Origin: Fundicoccus_A sp052115865
GTDB lineage: Bacteria; Bacillota; Bacilli; Lactobacillales; Aerococcaceae
Length of the DNA stretch: 64,000 nucleotides
Direction: 5' to 3'
NCBI RefSeq assembly: GCF_052115865.1
Contig: NZ_JBQKME010000008.1
Location: 1 to 64,000, forward strand
Each line of letters begins with the position of its first letter. Within the stretch, counting starts at the first letter, position 1. Made by a program: the position numbers and the translations under genes. The notes beneath the pieces were generated by a model, which saw only the letters and a list, made by a program, of their open reading frames with translations, was not told where the DNA came from and ran no database searches. Shown one piece after another: positions 42,794-51,945 of the stretch.

Positions 42794-43234
42794 ATGAAAC
42801 TTCATACACTTCAACCTGCAGAAGGTTCACGTAAAGAACGCAACCGTGTTGGTCGTGGACAAGGATCTGGTAATGGTAAAACAGCCGGTCGCGGACAAAA
42901 AGGTCAAAAATCACGTTCAGGCGGTGGTGTACGTTTAGGTTTTGAGGGTGGACAACAACCTCTATTCCGTCGTATTCCAAAACGTGGATTTAATAATATT
43001 AACCGTAAAGAATATGCGATTGTTAATTTAGATGTATTAAATCAATTTGAAGATGATACAACAGTTACACCAGCTTTATTATTAGAAGCAGGGATTGTTA
43101 AAAAAGAACTATCAGGAATTAAAATTTTAGGTGAAGGTCAACTTGAAAGAAAATTAACTGTACAGGCAGCTAAATTCTCCAAAAGCGCGGAAGAAGCAAT
43201 TACTGCCGCTGGTGGAACAATCGAGGTGATTTAA
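42794..43234 (+). CDS. rplO: 50S ribosomal protein L15
   Basis: L15 (146 residues) is a late-assembly protein with a long basic N-terminal extension (GRGQGSGNGKTAGRGQKGQKSRSGG) that threads into 23S rRNA. The globular C-terminal half is complete. Its stop overlaps the secY start by one base. Confidence 0.97.
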   Translation: MKLHTLQPAEGSRKERNRVGRGQGSGNGKTAGRGQKGQKSRSGGGVRLGFEGGQQPLFRRIPKRGFNNINRKEYAIVNLDVLNQFEDDTTVTPALLLEAGIVKKELSGIKILGEGQLERKLTVQAAKFSKSAEEAITAAGGTIEVI

Positions 43235-44529
43235 TGTTTACCTTTATTAAAAATGCATTTGCTGTTAAGGATATTCGTAATCGTATTTTCTTTACACTTT
43301 TCATTTTTGCTATTTATAGATTAGGTTCTCATATCCCCGTTCCTGGTGTTGATCCAACTGCCATCCAGACTTTTGCAAGTAGTGGGTTATTTGGCTTATT
43401 GAACACCTTCGGTGGAGGAGCTTTATCAAGGTATTCTATCTTCGCTATGGGGGTTTCTCCATACATTACAGCTTCGATTATTGTTCAGTTATTGCAAATG
43501 GATATTATTCCAAAATTAACTGAATGGGCCAAACAAGGTGAAGTTGGTCGTCGTAAACTCAACCAAGTAACAACATATACAGCTATTGTCTTAGGTTTTG
43601 TACAATCAATTGGATTATCAGTTGGATTTAATCAATTATCTGGGTTAGGTCTTGTAATTAATCCAGGTACAACGACTTATTTGACGATTGCTTTAGTCTT
43701 AACGGCTGGTTCAATGTTCTTAATCTGGTTGGGTGAACAAATTACACGTAATGGTATTGGTAATGGTGTATCAATGATTATCTTTGCTGGTATCGTTGCA
43801 GAAGTTCCAAAAGACTTTTATGGATTTTTCCAGACGAGTTTAAAAAATGCAACAGGCCAAGAATTAATCAATAATATCTTGATTTTAATTGGCGTCATTG
43901 CGATTTTAATCATCTTAATTGTTATTGTTGTTTTAATGGAACGTGCACAACGTAGAATTCCGATTCATCACTCAAAACGAGCTTCGGGAGCTAAACATAC
44001 AGCGCACTTACCATTAAAAATTAATTCAGCAGGTGTTATTCCCGTTATTTTTGCAACTTCATTCTTATCAACACCGTCAACAATTATGGGATTCTTTAAT
44101 TGGTCTGATCAAGGTGGTTGGCGTGAAGTCGTGTTTAATATCTTTAATCTACAACATCCTTATGGAGCTGTATTTTATACAATCTTATTAATCGCCTTTA
44201 CTTATTTCTATTCACTGATTCAAGTGAACCCAGAAAAAGTTGCTGAGAACTTGCAAAAACAAGGAGCATATATTCCTAGTGTTCGTCCTGGTAATGACAC
44301 TGAGAATTTCCTTACAACCTTAATTAACCGATTAAGTGGTGTAGGTGCCTTGTATTTAACACTAATAGCAGTATTGCCATTAGTCTCTGGATTTATTTGG
44401 GAAGTTCCAATAAATATTTCACTAAGTGGTACAAGTTTACTTATCGTTGTTGGTGTTGCCATTGAAACAGCTAAGCAAATCGAAGGACGTATGGTTAAAC
44501 GTCGTTATGTCGGTTTTCTTAATCTTTAG
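43234..44529 (+). CDS. secY: Protein translocase subunit SecY
   Basis: SecY (431 residues, ten membrane helices) is the channel of the Sec translocon. Visible family features are the plug-region GLFGLLNTFGGGALSRYSIFAMGVSPYITASI, the cytosolic loop RRIPIHHSKRA, and NPEKVAENLQKQGAYIPSVRPG before helix 9. It is coupled to rplO (TAATG) and followed by adk, the usual order. It is the housekeeping SecY, not the accessory SecY2 type. Confidence 0.98.
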   Translation: MFTFIKNAFAVKDIRNRIFFTLFIFAIYRLGSHIPVPGVDPTAIQTFASSGLFGLLNTFGGGALSRYSIFAMGVSPYITASIIVQLLQMDIIPKLTEWAKQGEVGRRKLNQVTTYTAIVLGFVQSIGLSVGFNQLSGLGLVINPGTTTYLTIALVLTAGSMFLIWLGEQITRNGIGNGVSMIIFAGIVAEVPKDFYGFFQTSLKNATGQELINNILILIGVIAILIILIVIVVLMERAQRRIPIHHSKRASGAKHTAHLPLKINSAGVIPVIFATSFLSTPSTIMGFFNWSDQGGWREVVFNIFNLQHPYGAVFYTILLIAFTYFYSLIQVNPEKVAENLQKQGAYIPSVRPGNDTENFLTTLINRLSGVGALYLTLIAVLPLVSGFIWEVPINISLSGTSLLIVVGVAIETAKQIEGRMVKRRYVGFLNL

Positions 44530-44558
44530 TACTTAAGCTTTGAACAAAGGAAGGTATA

Positions 44559-45209
44559 ATGATGAATATTTTAATAATGGGTTTGCCGGGTGCTGGTAAA
44601 GGTACACAAAGTGAACTAATCGTCAATGACTACCATGTTAAGCATATTGCTACGGGGGACATCTTTAGAGAAGCGATAAAAAACGAAACACCGCTTGGAA
44701 AAGAAGCAAAAGCTTATACTGATCAAGGAAATCTTGTTCCGGATGAACTAACGAATGCTATCGTGCGTGAAAGACTCGCTCAAGATGATATCAAAGAGTC
44801 TGGCTTTATGTTAGATGGTTATCCACGTACATTAGGACAAGCTGAAGCACTTGATCAAAATCTCACTGATCTTCAGACGAAGATTGATGCTGTGATATTT
44901 ATTGATGTCGATCAAGAGGTTTTAAAAGATCGCCTCAGTGGGCGTATCATTTGTCGTAATTGTGGTGCAACTTATCATAAGATTTATAACCCGCCGAAAG
45001 AGGCAGGCATTTGTGATAATTGTGGGGCCAATGATTTCTATCAACGTGAAGATGATAAGCCTGAAAAAGTTGCACACCGTATTAATCTTCAAATGGAATC
45101 CATTCAACCAATTCTTGATTATTATTCAGAACATGGCTTATTACACAAAATTGATGGTAATCAATCGATTGAAGATGTTTTTCGTTCCATCCGTAATATA
45201 TTAGGATAA
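44559..45209 (+). CDS. adk: Adenylate kinase, zinc-binding type
   Basis: Adk interconverts AMP + ATP and 2 ADP. The 216-residue protein has the P-loop GLPGAGKGT at 8-16, the DGYPR segment near 86 and a LID domain with four zinc cysteines (Cys132, Cys135, Cys152, Cys155), the Gram-positive form. Two ATG codons are adjacent; either could start. It could use the ADP/AMP pool linked with the polyphosphate enzyme at 52 kb. Confidence 0.98.
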   Translation: MMNILIMGLPGAGKGTQSELIVNDYHVKHIATGDIFREAIKNETPLGKEAKAYTDQGNLVPDELTNAIVRERLAQDDIKESGFMLDGYPRTLGQAEALDQNLTDLQTKIDAVIFIDVDQEVLKDRLSGRIICRNCGATYHKIYNPPKEAGICDNCGANDFYQREDDKPEKVAHRINLQMESIQPILDYYSEHGLLHKIDGNQSIEDVFRSIRNILG

Positions 45210-45245
45210 AACTCATATTAATGTGTATAAAAGGAGGAAGTTAGA

Positions 45246-45464
45246 ATGGCTAAAGATGATGTTATTGAAGTTGAAGGTACAGTCATTGAAACTTTGCCAA
45301 ATGCTATGTTTAAGGTCGAATTGGAAAACGGACACGAAATTCTTGCACATGTATCAGGTAAAATTCGTATGAATTATATTCGAATCTTACCAGGAGATAA
45401 AGTAACGATTGAACTCTCTCCATATGACTTAACACGTGGTAGAATTACGTATCGTTTTAAATAG
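45246..45464 (+). CDS. infA: Translation initiation factor IF-1
   Basis: IF-1 (72 residues) is a single OB fold that blocks the A site during initiation. MAKDDVIEVEGTVIETLPNAMFKVELENGHE is the family N-terminus and the end PYDLTRGRITYRFK is standard. AAGGAGG precedes the ATG. Confidence 0.98.
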   Translation: MAKDDVIEVEGTVIETLPNAMFKVELENGHEILAHVSGKIRMNYIRILPGDKVTIELSPYDLTRGRITYRFK

Positions 45465-45494
45465 TCATTCCAATATTTTTGAGGAGGGTTATAA

Positions 45495-45608
45495 ATGAAA
45501 GTTAGAGCATCAGTAAAACCGATGTGTGAAAAATGCAAAGTTATCCGCCGTAATGGTAAAGTAATGGTAATTTGCGAAAATCCAAAACACAAACAACGTC
45601 AAGGATAA
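45495..45608 (+). CDS. rpmJ: 50S ribosomal protein L36, zinc-binding type
   Basis: This 37-residue protein starts MKVRASVKPMCEKCKVIRR. Zinc ligands are Cys11, Cys14, Cys27 and His32. GAGGAGGG precedes the ATG. It lies between infA and rpsM, its standard place, and is easily missed because of its size. Confidence 0.97.
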   Translation: MKVRASVKPMCEKCKVIRRNGKVMVICENPKHKQRQG

Positions 45609-45631
45609 TTTAAAAGGAGGTGCTGTAAAGT

Positions 45632-45994
45632 ATGGCTCGTATAGCAGGAGTAGATATTCCACGTGACAAACGTGTTGTCATCTCATTAACGTATATTTTT
45701 GGTATTGGTAAGAAAACAGCAAGCAAGATTTTAGCTGAAGCAGAAGTTTCTGAAGATACTCGTGTACAAGATTTGACTAACGATGAATTAGACCGCATTC
45801 GTAGTATTATAGATACTTACCGTGTTGAAGGTGACCTTCGCCGTGAAGTAAGTCTTAATATTAAACGTCTACAAGAAATTGGATCTTACCGCGGAATGCG
45901 TCATCGTCGTAACTTACCCGTTCGTGGACAAAACACAAAAAATAATGCTCGTACCCGTAAAGGTCCGAAAAAATCAGTTCAAGGTAAAAAATAA
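45632..45994 (+). CDS. rpsM: 30S ribosomal protein S13
   Basis: S13 (120 residues) in the 30S head contacts P-site tRNA with its C-terminal tail and bridges to L5. It starts MARIAGVDIPRDKRVVISLTYIFGIG and includes GSYRGMRHRRNLPVRGQ, both diagnostic. AAAGGAGGTG precedes the ATG. Confidence 0.98.
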   Translation: MARIAGVDIPRDKRVVISLTYIFGIGKKTASKILAEAEVSEDTRVQDLTNDELDRIRSIIDTYRVEGDLRREVSLNIKRLQEIGSYRGMRHRRNLPVRGQNTKNNARTRKGPKKSVQGKK

Positions 45995-46015
45995 TAGAGG
46001 GAGGTTGACAGTTTA

Positions 46016-46408
46016 ATGGCAAGAAGACAACAAACTCGCAGACGTCGTCGCGTAAGAAAAAATGTTGAGCGTGGTGTTGCGCATATTCGTTCTACATTTA
46101 ACAACACAATTGTGATGATTACGGATGTTAATGGTAATGCAATTTCATGGTCATCAGCTGGATCATTAGGATTCCGTGGATCAAAGAAATCAACTCCATT
46201 TGCTGCCCAAATGGCTTCTGAAGTAGCCGCTAAAGGTGCAATCGAACATGGTATGAAGACCGTTGAAGTAACCGTTAAAGGTCCTGGTTCAGGTCGTGAA
46301 TCTGCTATTCGTTCATTACAAGCAACTGGTTTGGAAGTTACTGCAATTCGTGATGTAACACCTATTCCACATAACGGATGCCGTCCTCCAAAACGTCGCC
46401 GTGTATAA
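46016..46408 (+). CDS. rpsK: 30S ribosomal protein S11
   Basis: S11 (130 residues) forms the platform near the E site with S7. GVAHIRSTFNNTIVMITD and the basic C-terminus HNGCRPPKRRRV are family signatures; the N-terminus is unusually Arg-rich as in other Firmicutes. GGGAGG precedes the ATG. The 80 bases before rpoA hold an imperfect hairpin of unknown meaning. Confidence 0.98.
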   Translation: MARRQQTRRRRRVRKNVERGVAHIRSTFNNTIVMITDVNGNAISWSSAGSLGFRGSKKSTPFAAQMASEVAAKGAIEHGMKTVEVTVKGPGSGRESAIRSLQATGLEVTAIRDVTPIPHNGCRPPKRRRV

Positions 46409-46488
46409 TAATCAGCACTATTTGTTAAATGACAGTGATGCTGCTTGATTATCATTGAAAGAAACGTTTTGAAAGGGGATTACAATCA

Positions 46489-47433
46489 ATGATCGAAATT
46501 GAAAAGCCAGAGATAAAAACAATTGAAGTCAGTAACGATTCGAAATTTGGTAAAATTGTTATTGAACCACTAGAGCGTGGTTATGGAACAACCCTTGGTA
46601 ACTCATTACGTCGTATTTTATTATCTTCATTACCTGGAGCGGCTGTTACAAGTATTCAAATTGATGGCGTGCTACATGAATTCGCTACAGTAGAAGGTGT
46701 AGTGGAAGATGTCCCAACCATCATCTTGCAACTAAAACAACTTGCATTGAAGCTTCATACGGAAGAAGATAAAATAGTGGAATTAAATGTCACAGGTCCT
46801 AAGACAGTTACAGCTGCTGATATTATTCATGATAATGAAGTACAAATTTTAAATCCTGATTTACATATTTGTACATTAGCAGACGGAGCTGAGTTGAATA
46901 TGCAACTAAATGTCTCTAATGGTCGTGGTTATGTTCGTAGTGAGCATAATAAGCGCGATGATATGCCAATTGGTGTTTTACCAATCGATTCAATTTATAC
47001 ACCGATTAAAAAAGTAAACTATCAAGTTGAAAATACGCGTATCGGACAAAAAAATGCATATGATAAATTAACCTTAGATATTTGGACAGATGGATCCATA
47101 AGTCCTGAAAAATCTTTAAGTCTTGCAGCTAAAATTTTAACCGAACATCTTAACATATTCGTTAATTTAAGTGATGAAGCTCGTCAAGCTGAAATCATGG
47201 TTGAAAAAGAAGAAGCTGAAAAAGAAAAAATGTTAGTAATGACAATTGAAGAACTAGACTTGTCTGTACGTTCTTACAACTGTCTAAAACGTGCTGGAAT
47301 TAATACAATTCAGGAATTAACTAATAAATCTGAAGCAGAAATGATTAAAGTACGTAATCTTGGACGTAAATCGCTAGATGAAGTGAAACAAAAATTAGCG
47401 AACTTAGACTTAACCTTACGTCAAGACGATTAA
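46489..47433 (+). CDS. rpoA: RNA polymerase alpha subunit
   Basis: The 314-residue alpha subunit nucleates RNA polymerase assembly (N-terminal domain, with LEPLERGYGTTLGNSLRRILL) and contacts UP elements and activators (C-terminal domain from about residue 250, with ELDLSVRSYNCLKRAGI and LGRKSLDEVKQKL). A flexible Glu/Lys-rich linker joins the two. GAAAGGGG precedes the ATG. Confidence 0.98.
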   Translation: MIEIEKPEIKTIEVSNDSKFGKIVIEPLERGYGTTLGNSLRRILLSSLPGAAVTSIQIDGVLHEFATVEGVVEDVPTIILQLKQLALKLHTEEDKIVELNVTGPKTVTAADIIHDNEVQILNPDLHICTLADGAELNMQLNVSNGRGYVRSEHNKRDDMPIGVLPIDSIYTPIKKVNYQVENTRIGQKNAYDKLTLDIWTDGSISPEKSLSLAAKILTEHLNIFVNLSDEARQAEIMVEKEEAEKEKMLVMTIEELDLSVRSYNCLKRAGINTIQELTNKSEAEMIKVRNLGRKSLDEVKQKLANLDLTLRQDD

Positions 47434-47463
47434 TAATTTAGAGAGTAAAGGAGGAAGCTGAAT

Positions 47464-47844
47464 ATGGCATACCGTAAACTAGGACGTACAAGTTCACAAC
47501 GTAAAGCACTTTTACGTGACTTAACGACTGATGTAATTGTTTATGAACGTATTGAAACAACAGAAGCACGTGCTAAAGAAGTACGTAAATTTGTTGATAA
47601 AATGATTACTTTAGCTAAAAAAGGTGATTTATCTGCGCGCCGTCAAGCAGCAAGCTTTTTACGTAATGAAATTGCTGATGCTAGAATTGAAGACGACGAA
47701 GTTGTTATTGAGCGTGTATTAAATCGCTTGTTTGATGACTACGCAACGCGTTACGCTGATCGTAATGGTGGTTACACACGTATACTTAAAAAAGGACCAA
47801 GAAGAGGCGATGGCGCTCCAATGGTAATTTTAGAATTAGTATAA
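47464..47844 (+). CDS. rplQ: 50S ribosomal protein L17
   Basis: L17 (126 residues) lies near the tunnel exit. It starts MAYRKLGRTSSQRKALLRDLTTDVI and ends GDGAPMVILELV, as usual. It is the last ribosomal gene of the cluster; a 256-base gap with several hairpins separates it from ecfA1. Confidence 0.98.
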   Translation: MAYRKLGRTSSQRKALLRDLTTDVIVYERIETTEARAKEVRKFVDKMITLAKKGDLSARRQAASFLRNEIADARIEDDEVVIERVLNRLFDDYATRYADRNGGYTRILKKGPRRGDGAPMVILELV

Positions 47845-47934
47845 AATAAAAGACGATACTGCATAAGATATCACTTTTAAGATGGAGAGTGTTACGATTG
47901 ATAAGAAAATTCTTATTGGTCTAGCTCTGAGCAC

Positions 47935-47994
47935 AGCTATTAGACGAATGTAATAGCTTTAGATTGAGACAAATCATAGACTTTGTCTCAATCT
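47935..47994 (+). other. Two hairpins downstream of rplQ
   Basis: AGCTATTA/TAATAGCT (47935-47958) and a perfect 13-bp stem AGATTGAGACAAA/TTTGTCTCAATCT (47961-47994) follow each other closely. Neither has an immediate T-run, so they may be processing or mRNA-stabilising structures at the end of the ribosomal cluster. No gene is visible in the gap, apart from a 23-codon frame that I do not consider real. Confidence 0.5.
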
Positions 47995-48036
47995 GTGTGC
48001 TATTCATCATAAAAGTGTTTTTTATTTTTAAGTAAG

Positions 48037-48066
48037 TTGTTTCTTGTAAAAAGAAACAATTTATTT
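48037..48066 (+). terminator. Probable terminator or attenuator before ecfA1
   Basis: A perfect 9-bp stem (TTGTTTCTT with AAGAAACAA) with a 5-base loop is followed by TTTATTT. Only 34 bases remain before ecfA1, with no promoter, so some read-through into the ECF genes seems necessary. Confidence 0.6.
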
Positions 48067-48100
48067 AAAAGTTAAAATTCACATCTTAAGGAGTTAGAAA

Positions 48101-48940
48101 ATGGCAGAACCAATTATAAAAGTAAATAATCTCTCTTTTTCTTATGTCGATGGTGAAGATGATGCATTGCGTAATGTGAGTTTCGAAGTTAATAAGGGTG
48201 AATGGATTGCGATGGTTGGACCAAACGGGTCAGGGAAATCAACCTTAGCCAAGATGCTCAATGGCTTATTAATTCCTGATACCGGTGAAATTTATATCAA
48301 TCAGCTCTTATTAAATGAAGATACGGTTTGGGATGCGCGTCGAGCGGTTGGTATGGTTTTTCAAAACCCCGATAATCAGTTTGTCGGTTCAACGGTTGAA
48401 GATGATGTAGCTTTTGGTTTGGAAAATGCTGGAATCATGCGTGAAGAAATGATTGTGAGAATTCAAGATGCACTTGAACAAGTTCGTATGTCCGATTTCT
48501 TGAAAAAAGAACCTGCCCGTCTTTCAGGTGGCCAAAAACAAAGAGTAGCATTAGCTAGTGTTATTGCTCTTAGACCAGATGTTATTATTTTAGATGAAGC
48601 GACATCTATGCTAGATCCTCAGGGGCGGATGGAAGTCATTGAAGCGATTATTAAGTTAAAAGAAACATATAATTTAACACTTATTTCTATTACACATGAT
48701 ATTGATGAAGCGAGTCGTGCAGACCGTATTATGGTCATGAATAAAGGGGAATTAGTTCAATCGGATACCCCAGCTTCTATTTTTTCGCTCGGAAATGAAC
48801 TTGTTGCAATGGGATTAGATGTACCTTTTGCCCAAAAACTTAAAGAAGCATTAGCTAATAGGCAAGTCGATATTCCACAAGGCTATTTAACAGAGGAGGC
48901 GTTGTATTCATGGATAACAACATCGTATTTAAACAAGTAA
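48101..48940 (+). CDS. ecfA1: ECF transporter ATPase EcfA1
   Basis: EcfA1 (279 residues) is one of two ATPases of the energy-coupling module that serves many vitamin-specific S components. It has the Walker A GPNGSGKST near residue 39, the Q-loop VFQNPDNQFVG, the signature LSGGQKQR and Walker B VIILDEATSMLD. It overlaps ecfA2 by 31 bases. The module is group II (shared) because no S component gene is next to it. The riboswitch-controlled S component at 6 kb is one candidate client. Confidence 0.97.
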   Translation: MAEPIIKVNNLSFSYVDGEDDALRNVSFEVNKGEWIAMVGPNGSGKSTLAKMLNGLLIPDTGEIYINQLLLNEDTVWDARRAVGMVFQNPDNQFVGSTVEDDVAFGLENAGIMREEMIVRIQDALEQVRMSDFLKKEPARLSGGQKQRVALASVIALRPDVIILDEATSMLDPQGRMEVIEAIIKLKETYNLTLISITHDIDEASRADRIMVMNKGELVQSDTPASIFSLGNELVAMGLDVPFAQKLKEALANRQVDIPQGYLTEEALYSWITTSYLNK

Positions 48941-49800
48941 ATTACACTTATAATGCCAATACACCTTTTGAATTTCCTGCCTTGAAAAATGTTAATCTGA
49001 CCATCCCAGCTAATCAAGTAACAGCGATTATCGGCCATACAGGCTCAGGGAAATCAACCTTACTCCAACATTTAAATGTTTTAGTTAGACCAACTTTAGG
49101 ATCCGTTATTATTGCAGGTGAAGAAGTAACGGCAGAATCTAAACATGATTCTTTGAAAGCTTTGCGTAAAAAAGTAGGTGTGGTATTTCAGTTTCCTGAA
49201 GCACAGCTTTTTGAAGAGACGGTGTTAAAAGATGTGATGTTTGGGCCTTTAAACTTTGGTGTAACAGAGGAAGAAGCAGAACGCATTGCTGAGGAAAAAT
49301 TATCCTTGGTAGGTATAGATCCTGCTTTATACAAACGGTCTCCTTTCGATTTAAGTGGAGGTCAAATGCGAAGGGTTGCGATTGCGGGCGTTTTAGCTTT
49401 GGAACCGGAAATCCTTGTTTTAGATGAGCCGACAGCTGGGTTAGATCCTTTAGGACACGTCCAGATGATGGAAATGTTTATGGAATTACAAGCCAATGAT
49501 CAACTAACCTTAGTCATTGTCACCCATCAAATGGAAGATGTTGCTAGATACGCTGATCATGTGATTGTGATGGAAAAAGGAACGGTTGTTCGGCAAGGAC
49601 CGCCTAGTGAAATCTTTGCTGTTTCCCAGTGGTTAGAAGATAGGCAATTAGCCCTACCTCAGTCCATTCAATTTTTAAACCGTTTAGCACAAGATGTTAT
49701 TTTACCTGATTATAAAGAGCAACCACCACTGACTGTTGATGCTTTAGCTGATTTTATTGTGGCAGCTAAAAAAAGTCAATTAGGAAGGGAGGAGCGTTAA
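48910..49800 (+). CDS. ecfA2: ECF transporter ATPase EcfA2
   Basis: EcfA2 (296 residues) pairs with EcfA1. Motifs are GHTGSGKST (Walker A), VFQFPEAQLFEETV (Q-loop, with the FPE typical of EcfA2), LSGGQMRR (signature) and ILVLDEPTAGLD. The C-terminal extension is longer than in general ABC ATPases, as is normal for this subunit. The ATG lies inside ecfA1, and the stop is one base before the ecfT ATG. Confidence 0.97.
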   Translation: MDNNIVFKQVNYTYNANTPFEFPALKNVNLTIPANQVTAIIGHTGSGKSTLLQHLNVLVRPTLGSVIIAGEEVTAESKHDSLKALRKKVGVVFQFPEAQLFEETVLKDVMFGPLNFGVTEEEAERIAEEKLSLVGIDPALYKRSPFDLSGGQMRRVAIAGVLALEPEILVLDEPTAGLDPLGHVQMMEMFMELQANDQLTLVIVTHQMEDVARYADHVIVMEKGTVVRQGPPSEIFAVSQWLEDRQLALPQSIQFLNRLAQDVILPDYKEQPPLTVDALADFIVAAKKSQLGREER

Positions 49801-49801
49801 G

Positions 49802-50599
49802 ATGTTGGATAAAATGTTGTTAGGTCGTTATATCCAAGGTAACTCATGGGTGCATCGCCTAGATCCAAGGACGAAACTTCTGGCGAGTTTCTATTTTATT
49901 ATTATCATTTTCTTAGCCAATAACTGGGTGACCTATGCGCTTTTAACTTTATTTACTTTATTAGCACTCTATTTAAGTGATATTCCATTGAAGTTTTTTG
50001 TTAATGGTGTCAAACCCATGATATGGATTATCTTATTTACGGTTGTATTCCAAATGTTATTTACGACAGGTGGAACGGAATATTTTCGTTGGGGACCGAT
50101 TGTTATTAGTTCTTTAGGGATCACCAATGCGGTTTATATTTTTATACGTTTAGTTTTAATTATTTTTATTTCAACCTTGCTTACTCTAACAACGGCACCT
50201 TTAGAATTAACAGATGGGATTGAACATCTGTTTAGACCTTTAGCCCGTTTTGGTTTTCCAGCTAACGAACTCGCCCTAATGTTATCTATAGCCTTACGCT
50301 ATGTTCCAACATTGATGGATGAAGCAACGAAGATTATGAATGCTCAACGCTCACGAGGCGTCGAATTTGATCAAGGTAATTTAATTGATCGAATGAAATC
50401 AATTATTCCCATTCTAGTCCCACTGTTTGTCAGTGCCTTTAATCGAGCGGAAGAAATGGCATCGGCTATGGAAGCTAGAGGCTACCGTGGGGGAGAAGGC
50501 AGAACCAAGTATCGTCAATTAAAATATCACTCGGGGGATGCCCTTGTTTTGTTGGTCATGATCGCATTAACAGCAATCTTGTTCTTATTACGATCATAA
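49802..50599 (+). CDS. ecfT: ECF transporter transmembrane subunit EcfT
   Basis: EcfT (265 residues) is the scaffold that transmits ATPase motion to S components. It has about five or six membrane helices, and two cytosolic coupling motifs of the Ala-Arg-Gly kind are seen: NAQRSRGVEF and MEARGYRG. Start MLDKMLLGRYIQGNSWVHRLDPRTKL is typical. It completes ecfA1-ecfA2-ecfT and is followed by truA. Confidence 0.96.
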   Translation: MLDKMLLGRYIQGNSWVHRLDPRTKLLASFYFIIIIFLANNWVTYALLTLFTLLALYLSDIPLKFFVNGVKPMIWIILFTVVFQMLFTTGGTEYFRWGPIVISSLGITNAVYIFIRLVLIIFISTLLTLTTAPLELTDGIEHLFRPLARFGFPANELALMLSIALRYVPTLMDEATKIMNAQRSRGVEFDQGNLIDRMKSIIPILVPLFVSAFNRAEEMASAMEARGYRGGEGRTKYRQLKYHSGDALVLLVMIALTAILFLLRS

Positions 50600-50639
50600 G
50601 AATTTCATTAATAGACAAAATCATATAGGAGTCGTTTAA

Positions 50640-51416
50640 ATGGCTAGATTTGCAGCAAAAATTGAATACGATGGCACGTCCTATGTAGGCTATCAAGTCC
50701 AACCAAATGGTTGGACCATTCAAGCTGCTATTGAAGAAGCTTTAGTTAAAATGGCGAAATTGCCCAAGGGTGAACATATTCCTACTTCCAGTTCAGGCCG
50801 AACAGATTCGGGTGTCCATGCACTGGGTCAAGTCATTCATTTTGATTATCCTGCTCCAATTAAAGCCGATAATATAAGACGTGCTATGAATAGCTTGTTA
50901 GACCCATCGATCCGTTTTTTAGAAGTGGTCGACGTTAACGATGATTTTCATGCACGATATAGTGCGACAGCCAAGCAATATATTTACCGGGTGGATACCC
51001 AGCAATACCCCGATCCCTTCAAGCGGCTCTATAGCTTACATCATCCCTATCGTTATGACTTGGAGAAGATGTCAAGGGCTTTAGAATCAGTTGTAGGCGA
51101 ACATGATTTTACCAGCTTTTGCTCAACAAAAACAGATAAAGAAAATAAAGTGCGCCATATTTATGAAGCTGATATTACAGAAGATAAAGAGAATTCAGAA
51201 CTCCAATTTCGCTTTTATGGCAATGGTTTTTTATATAATATGATTCGTATTCTCGTAGGTACAAGCTTACAAATCGGCAATGGTCTTAAACCAGAAAATG
51301 AACTGCAACGCCTTTTAGAGGTTAAAAACCGAAAGGAAGCTGGACCAACTGCCCCTCCTCAAGGTTTGTACTTACAATTTGTTGAATATAAAAACAATCC
51401 TTTTAGGAATAAATAA
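50640..51416 (+). CDS. truA: tRNA pseudouridine synthase A
   Basis: TruA makes pseudouridine at positions 38-40 of tRNA. The 258-residue enzyme has the catalytic Asp in SGRTDSGVHALGQVIHF and RFYGNGFLYNMIRILVGT near the C-terminus. In Bacillus the order ecfT-truA continues with rplM-rpsI; here those two are not found after truA. Confidence 0.97.
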   Translation: MARFAAKIEYDGTSYVGYQVQPNGWTIQAAIEEALVKMAKLPKGEHIPTSSSGRTDSGVHALGQVIHFDYPAPIKADNIRRAMNSLLDPSIRFLEVVDVNDDFHARYSATAKQYIYRVDTQQYPDPFKRLYSLHHPYRYDLEKMSRALESVVGEHDFTSFCSTKTDKENKVRHIYEADITEDKENSELQFRFYGNGFLYNMIRILVGTSLQIGNGLKPENELQRLLEVKNRKEAGPTAPPQGLYLQFVEYKNNPFRNK

Positions 51417-51432
51417 TTTTTAGAGGTGCCAA

Positions 51433-51945
51433 ATGTACATACGCAAAACACGTATTGAAGAAGTAGAAACAGTTGTATCCATTTTTGATTTTGGTAGAAG
51501 CATTCAACGCGCAACCGGTAATCATGACCAATGGAATAATGGTTATCCAAATGCTGAAGTGGTCATTGACGATATAGCAAAAGGCCAAAGTTATGTTTGT
51601 GTTTCTGACGCAGCAGAAGCAGATTTATTTCCGGAAGAAACGCTATTAGCCACTTTTTGTCTGCAAGAGGGCATAGATCCCACCTATACAAAAATAGATG
51701 GCGCTTGGTTAAATGACGAACCATATGTGACCATCCACCGTATCAGCACCAATGGAAAACTTAAAGGCGCAGGCCGTAAAGCAGTTCAATGGGTGATGGA
51801 ACAACACAACAATGTGCGTACTGACACACATGAAAAAAACACCCTCCTTCGCCGCCTGGTAGAATCACTTGGCTTCAGTTATTGCGGAGTCATCTATCTA
51901 GCGGACGGTAGTCCTCGTGTAGCTTACCAATCTTACCGCCCTTAA
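51433..51945 (+). CDS. GNAT family N-acetyltransferase
   Basis: The 170-residue protein looks like a GNAT acetyltransferase of the COG0456 type: VTIHRISTNGKLKGAGRKAVQWVMEQ is a divergent acetyl-CoA loop, and TDTHEKNTLLRRLVESLGFSYCGVIYL the usual C-terminal segment. The R/QxxGxG loop is imperfect (NGKLKGAGRK). The substrate is unknown. TTAGAGGTG precedes the ATG, 16 bases after truA, so it is probably co-transcribed. A hairpin follows 40 bases later. Confidence 0.85.
   Translation: MYIRKTRIEEVETVVSIFDFGRSIQRATGNHDQWNNGYPNAEVVIDDIAKGQSYVCVSDAAEADLFPEETLLATFCLQEGIDPTYTKIDGAWLNDEPYVTIHRISTNGKLKGAGRKAVQWVMEQHNNVRTDTHEKNTLLRRLVESLGFSYCGVIYLADGSPRVAYQSYRP

Noticed and set aside
47883..47954. 23-codon frame (starting MESVTIDKK) after rplQ
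   Set aside because: No ribosome binding site, no recognisable features, and it overlaps the hairpin at 47935-47958.
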